DNA from: JAWLGZ01 sp041690635
Lineage (GTDB): Bacteria; Pseudomonadota; Gammaproteobacteria; Thiohalomonadales; Thiohalomonadaceae
Reading direction: 5' to 3'
Assembly: GCA_041690635.1 (NCBI GenBank)
Contig: JAWLGZ010000004.1
Coordinates: 372,001-436,000, forward strand
DNA length: 64,000 nucleotides
Below are positions 60,719 through 64,000 of the stretch, in pieces. Both the position numbers and the translations under genes were made by a program. Every line of letters begins with the position of its first letter. Position 1 is the stretch's first letter. Below the pieces are notes generated by a model, which was given only the letters and a program-made list of their open reading frames with translations, searched no databases and was not told the DNA's origin.

Positions 60719-62094
60719 ACCCCCTCCCCCGACATTCCCCAAGGCGCGGGACGGCGCAGGGCCCGCCACACCGGGCTTTCGATGGTGAGCACGAGCTGAC
60801 GGGCCAGTTCCAGCATCCCCTGGTAACCGGCATAGCCGAACTCGCGCTCCTGATTGATGTCGAGAAACGGCAGGCGCGCCTTCAGCGCGGTGTACATGTT
60901 GCGCCCGCCTGCGATGAGGATGTCGGCGCCGTAGTCGCGCATGGTGTCGAGGAGCGCCCGCGGACTGCCATCCTCCAGCATCTGCGTGCGCTCACCCATG
61001 ATCTCCCGGATGCGCGCCTTGTCCTCCTCGGTGGACTTCTTGGTGCCGGTGGCGACCACATCGATCCCGAGGTCCTGTAGCGCAGAGACCACCGACCAGG
61101 ACTTCACACCGCCGGTATAGAGCAGCGCCCGACGACCGCGCAGCCGTTCCCGCCAGGGCGCCAGCTGCGCATCGATGCGCGCCTCCTCGCGTGCAATCAG
61201 CGCCTCGGTACGGGCAATGAGATCCACGGTGCCGATGATGCGCGCCAGTTCACGCAGGGCGTGGGACATGTCGCGCACGCCGTAGAAGCTGCCCTCGAAC
61301 CAGGGCACGCCGTAGCCCTCCTCCAGCTTGCGGGCGACGTTAATCATCGCCTTGGAGCAGACAATCATGCTCACCTCCGCCCGATGCATCGTCTGCACCT
61401 CACGGAAGCGGGCGTCCCCCGAAAGCGTGCAGAGGACACGCAGCCCGAGTTCATCCAGCAGTGGCAGCACATGCCACAGCTCGCCGGCGATGTTGTACTC
61501 CCCGATCAGGTTGATGTCGTGGACCGGCACCTCGGAGACCGGTTTCGGATCGGGTTCACGGGTGCCGACGACGTGCCTGAGCATGGTCTCGCCGGCGATG
61601 CGGTTGCCCAGGTTCTTGGTGCCGTAGAAACCGGCACCGTCGACCGGGACCACCGGCACACCCCAGCGCTCCTGCGCCGCCTTGCAGACCGCCGCCACGT
61701 CATCGCCGATGAGCGCCGGCACGCAGGTGTTGTAGACGAACACCGCCGCCGGGGAGTAGCTGTCGACCGCCTGTTTGATGGCGTGGAACAGCCGTTTCTC
61801 ACCACGCCCCATGATCACGTCCTGCTCGGTGAGGTCGGTGGTCATGCCGATGCGGTAGAGGGTGGGACCGCTGGAGCGGGTGCCCCGGTTGTCCCAGGAG
61901 CTGCCGGCACAGGCGATGGGGCCGTGGACGATGTGGGCCACGTCCGCGACCGGCAGCAGCGCAATCTGCGCGCCGTCGAAGGCGCAGCCGCCGGCGGTGG
62001 CGCCCGGCTTGGGGCGTGCGCAACCGGACTTCGACTTGTTGTTGTGGGCGCAGGCCGGCTCGTCCAGCAGCGCCGCAATCTCCTTCCGGTTCAT
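60715..62094 (-). CDS. nifE: nitrogenase FeMo-cofactor scaffold NifE
   Basis: 459 residues. Alpha-like half of NifEN. Cluster ligands appear in CAFDGAQIALLPVADVAHIV / HGPIACAGSSWDNRGT and VFVYNTCVPALIGDDVAAVC. MNRKEIAALLDEPACAHNNK is the normal N-terminus and sets the start at 62094. First gene of the leftward operon, with a sigma-54 promoter 34 bases upstream. Confidence 0.96.
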   Translation of the reverse strand: MNRKEIAALLDEPACAHNNKSKSGCARPKPGATAGGCAFDGAQIALLPVADVAHIVHGPIACAGSSWDNRGTRSSGPTLYRIGMTTDLTEQDVIMGRGEKRLFHAIKQAVDSYSPAAVFVYNTCVPALIGDDVAAVCKAAQERWGVPVVPVDGAGFYGTKNLGNRIAGETMLRHVVGTREPDPKPVSEVPVHDINLIGEYNIAGELWHVLPLLDELGLRVLCTLSGDARFREVQTMHRAEVSMIVCSKAMINVARKLEEGYGVPWFEGSFYGVRDMSHALRELARIIGTVDLIARTEALIAREEARIDAQLAPWRERLRGRRALLYTGGVKSWSVVSALQDLGIDVVATGTKKSTEEDKARIREIMGERTQMLEDGSPRALLDTMRDYGADILIAGGRNMYTALKARLPFLDINQEREFGYAGYQGMLELARQLVLTIESPVWRALRRPAPWGMSGEGV

Positions 62095-62128
62095 CGGAAC
62101 GCCCTTCACTCGGGTTTGCCATCTTCCG

Positions 62129-62144
62129 AGCAACGGCCGTGCCA
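62129..62144 (-). promoter_or_regulatory. sigma-54 promoter of nifE
   Basis: Reverse strand TGGCACGGCCGTTGCT, an almost perfect match to TGGCAC-N5-TTGC(A/T). It ends 34 bases before the nifE start. Confidence 0.9.
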
Positions 62145-62187
62145 GTGGTCAGATGATTGTTTTTCGGTAGGTTAGGGGGTGTGGGAG

Positions 62188-62203
62188 TGTAGGGAACCCG
62201 ACA
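62188..62203 (-). promoter_or_regulatory. NifA upstream activator site for nifE
   Basis: Reverse strand TGTCGGGTTCCCTACA fits TGT-N4-T-N5-ACA. It lies about 45 bases upstream of the -24 element, somewhat closer than usual. It overlaps the palindrome at 62198-62214. Confidence 0.7.
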
Positions 62204-62214
62204 ATTTGTCGGGT
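62198..62214. terminator. perfect palindrome CCCGACAA/TTGTCGGG, possible ybaK terminator
   Basis: Eight-base perfect stem with a one-base centre, 19 bases after the ybaK stop. There is no T-run, so intrinsic termination is doubtful; it could be an operator instead. Confidence 0.4.
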
Positions 62215-62232
62215 GGTCGATGATGGGAAAAC

Positions 62233-62700
62233 TTATCGGGCGATGGTAAAGAGGATGGCCCGACAGAGCCGCGCCAGGTCCGCAGGTGCCAGTTCGATCT
62301 CCAGCCCGCGCCGGCCGGCGGAGATGAAGATGGTGGGGAAGCCGGTGGCGCTGGCGTCGATGACCATCGGCAGCCGCCGCTTCTGCCCGAGGGGGCTGAT
62401 CCCGCCCGCCACATAGCCGGTCGCCCGCTCCGCTGTGGCCACCGCCGCCATCTCGCACCGTTTCACGCCGAGGGCCTGCGCCAGCGCCTTCAGATCGAGC
62501 TGGTGGGCGACCGGTACGAGCCCGACGGCCAGATCCCGCGGGCCGGTTGCGGCCACCAACGTCTTGAACACCCGCGCCGGATCGATGCCGAGCTTCTCCG
62601 CCGCCTCCAGACCATAAGAGGCCGCCGCCGGGTCGTGGCGGTATTCATGCAGGGTGTACTGGATTTGCGCCCTCTTTGCTGCATTGATGGCCGGGGTCAT
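62233..62700 (-). CDS. ybaK: Cys-tRNA(Pro) deacylase YbaK
   Basis: 155 residues. Hydrolyses mischarged Cys-tRNA(Pro). FKTLVAA, the Lys of GVKRCEMA, and GYVAGGISPLGQKRRLPMVI are the YbaK signature, along with GFPTIFISAGRRGLEIEL. Lies between the nif region and the next gene, which reads the other way. Confidence 0.93.
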   Translation of the reverse strand: MTPAINAAKRAQIQYTLHEYRHDPAAASYGLEAAEKLGIDPARVFKTLVAATGPRDLAVGLVPVAHQLDLKALAQALGVKRCEMAAVATAERATGYVAGGISPLGQKRRLPMVIDASATGFPTIFISAGRRGLEIELAPADLARLCRAILFTIAR

Positions 62701-62763
62701 CGGTTTGTCTGCTATTGGTAAGTAAGGAGTTCACCTGGCAGGCAAGGGCTGCCGTCGCGGCGA

Positions 62764-64000
62764 ATGATCGTATACAGGGACGCCGGGCACGAGATCGAGG
62801 TCCACCCACACCTCCGGGCGTGCGCGCACCGACTGCTCTCACTCTGCGGCACCGGCATCCCTGACCACGAACCGGCCGTGGAGCTCCTGCTCGATCTGGG
62901 CGAACTGGAGTCGGGCATTATCGACGCCCTGCACCCCCGCCGGGACGGCATCTCGCCGCTGGCCGCCGACCTGCGGCGACTCGCCCTTGCCGCCGGACGC
63001 CTCTTCGTCCGCGCCTGGCTGCGGCAACCGGTGCGGCCCGGCGAGCGCTGCGCCATCGGTACCGCCTATACCCGGCTCATGCAGGCACCGCTGCCCGAGA
63101 GGGTGTACGCCCGCATTCCCGAGGGCTACGCCTATTATGCCCTCTATCCCGAGAGCTACGTGGCCGCCGCCGAACAGCTGGCCGCCGAACAGCCCCGCGG
63201 GCGGGCGGTCTGCATCGGCCTGCGCAGCATCGGCACCAGCCTGTCCGCGGTAGTGGCGGCCACACTCGCCAACCGCGGCTGGCACACCCGCCGTGACACG
63301 GTGCGGCCCCGCGGCGATCCCTTCGACCGCCGGCTGCAGCTCACCCCCACCCTGGAACGCGCCTGGCGCATCTGGTCGGATGCGACTTTTCTCATCATCG
63401 ATGAAGGGCCCGGCCTGAGCGGCTCGTCCTTCTGCGGCACTGCCGAATCGCTTCTGCGCCTCGGCATCCCCGAACAGCGGATTGTCATCCTCCCCTCCTC
63501 CCTCCCGCCCGGCGACGCGCTCACCTCGCCCGCTGCGCGCTACCGCTGGCCGCGCCACCGGAAGTATCACGTCCCGTTCGATCAGCTCTGGCTGGAGGAC
63601 GCCAACACTAGCCTGTTCGACGCACCGGTACGTGATCTCTCCGGCGGCAACTGGCGGCGACTACTCTACCGAAGCAGCGCAGACTGGCCCGCCGCCCAGC
63701 CCTACCACGAGCGGCGCAAATACCTGACGGAGGGACCGGCACCGCGGCTGTTCAAGTTTGTCGGGCTCGCCGGTTACGGACGCTCACGCCTGAAGCGGGC
63801 CGTTGCGCTCGGCGAGGCCGGCTTTACCCCGCCGGCACGGGCGCTGCGGCACGGCTTCCTGGTGACGGACTTTGTGCCGGGCACCCCACACGGGCGCCAA
63901 CGGGCCGGACGTCCCCTCCTGCACACCATCGCGCGCTATCTCGCCTATCTCGCACGCAACTGCCCCTCAAACCGGCCGCTGCCGTTGGACCAGAACCTCG
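62764..64000 (+). CDS. uncharacterised protein with phosphoribosyltransferase-like motif, cut by window end
   Basis: 412 residues are visible, open to the window edge. The frame starts at ATG 62764, the only start after a stop at 62719. FLIIDEGPGLSGSSFCGTAE resembles the PRPP-binding loop (IDExxxxSGxS) of type I phosphoribosyltransferases and is preceded by AVCIGLRSIGTSLSAVVAAT, the usual strand-helix of that fold. The flanking 200 residues on each side have no match I recognise. No clear ribosome site. Could be a PRTase domain in a multi-domain protein; no substrate is suggested. Confidence 0.65.
   Translation, partial: MIVYRDAGHEIEVHPHLRACAHRLLSLCGTGIPDHEPAVELLLDLGELESGIIDALHPRRDGISPLAADLRRLALAAGRLFVRAWLRQPVRPGERCAIGTAYTRLMQAPLPERVYARIPEGYAYYALYPESYVAAAEQLAAEQPRGRAVCIGLRSIGTSLSAVVAATLANRGWHTRRDTVRPRGDPFDRRLQLTPTLERAWRIWSDATFLIIDEGPGLSGSSFCGTAESLLRLGIPEQRIVILPSSLPPGDALTSPAARYRWPRHRKYHVPFDQLWLEDANTSLFDAPVRDLSGGNWRRLLYRSSADWPAAQPYHERRKYLTEGPAPRLFKFVGLAGYGRSRLKRAVALGEAGFTPPARALRHGFLVTDFVPGTPHGRQRAGRPLLHTIARYLAYLARNCPSNRPLPLDQNL

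Overview
The window reads as chromosomal DNA (one scaffold with a 100-base gap at 16179-16278) from a GC-rich, free-living gammaproteobacterium. The inference rests on the gene types: rlmD, cysM, roxA, AcnB-type aconitase, YbaK, entericidin, RAYT transposase, Wsp-like chemosensory genes, and a nif cluster of proteobacterial order. A diazotrophic member of the Chromatiales or a relative (purple or colourless sulfur bacteria) would fit, but no 16S or other decisive marker is present.

Layout. 1-4.4 kb: rlmD (cut by the window edge), a DnaQ-like exonuclease, cysM, a rhodanese remnant and a PilZ-CZB protein. 4.9-15.9 kb: a large PAS/GGDEF/EAL protein, an exported CXXCH protein, small genes, a TetR/O-methyltransferase unit, an exported methyltransferase with a decayed relative nearby, and two toxin-antitoxin pairs (VapBC type and Phd/ParE type). 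15.9-21.5 kb: an accessory island with 123-bp direct repeats interrupted by the gap, an IS3 transposase tail, an XRE regulator, an HNH endonuclease, a wrecked vsr gene, a C5-cytosine methyltransferase, a frameshifted aconitase tail and a ParE toxin broken by a stop codon. 21.6-29.6 kb: housekeeping genes (acnB, purB, roxA) separated by palindromic repeats, ending in a RAYT transposase with its own REP-like array.

29.6-46.3 kb is a signalling block: a GGDEF/EAL protein coupled to an Aer-like chemoreceptor, a heme-c/PAS/GAF/HD-GYP phosphodiesterase, then a tightly overlapping operon GGDEF - HD-GYP - CheR(TPR) - double CheW - MCP - CheA/REC - CheB that resembles the Wsp system. With the PilZ protein and the first GGDEF/EAL protein, six c-di-GMP-related proteins lie in this window. 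46.5-50.1 kb holds envelope-type small proteins and a repeat-rich stretch (MITE copies and a 119-bp tandem array).

50.2-62.1 kb is a redox and nitrogen-fixation region. A four-gene group 3b-type NiFe hydrogenase operon (beta, gamma, small, large subunits) reads rightward. The nif genes read leftward: nifE-nifN-nifX-DUF269-DUF683-fdxB, a [2Fe-2S] ferredoxin, then nifU-nifS. Textbook sigma-54 promoters with upstream NifA-type TGT-N4-T-N5-ACA sites lie before both nifE and nifU. The block therefore supplies FeMo-cofactor scaffold proteins, electron carriers and nif-specific Fe-S assembly; the structural genes nifHDK are not in the window. The right edge holds ybaK and the start of a protein with a phosphoribosyltransferase-like motif. 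No tRNA, rRNA or CRISPR array was recognised.
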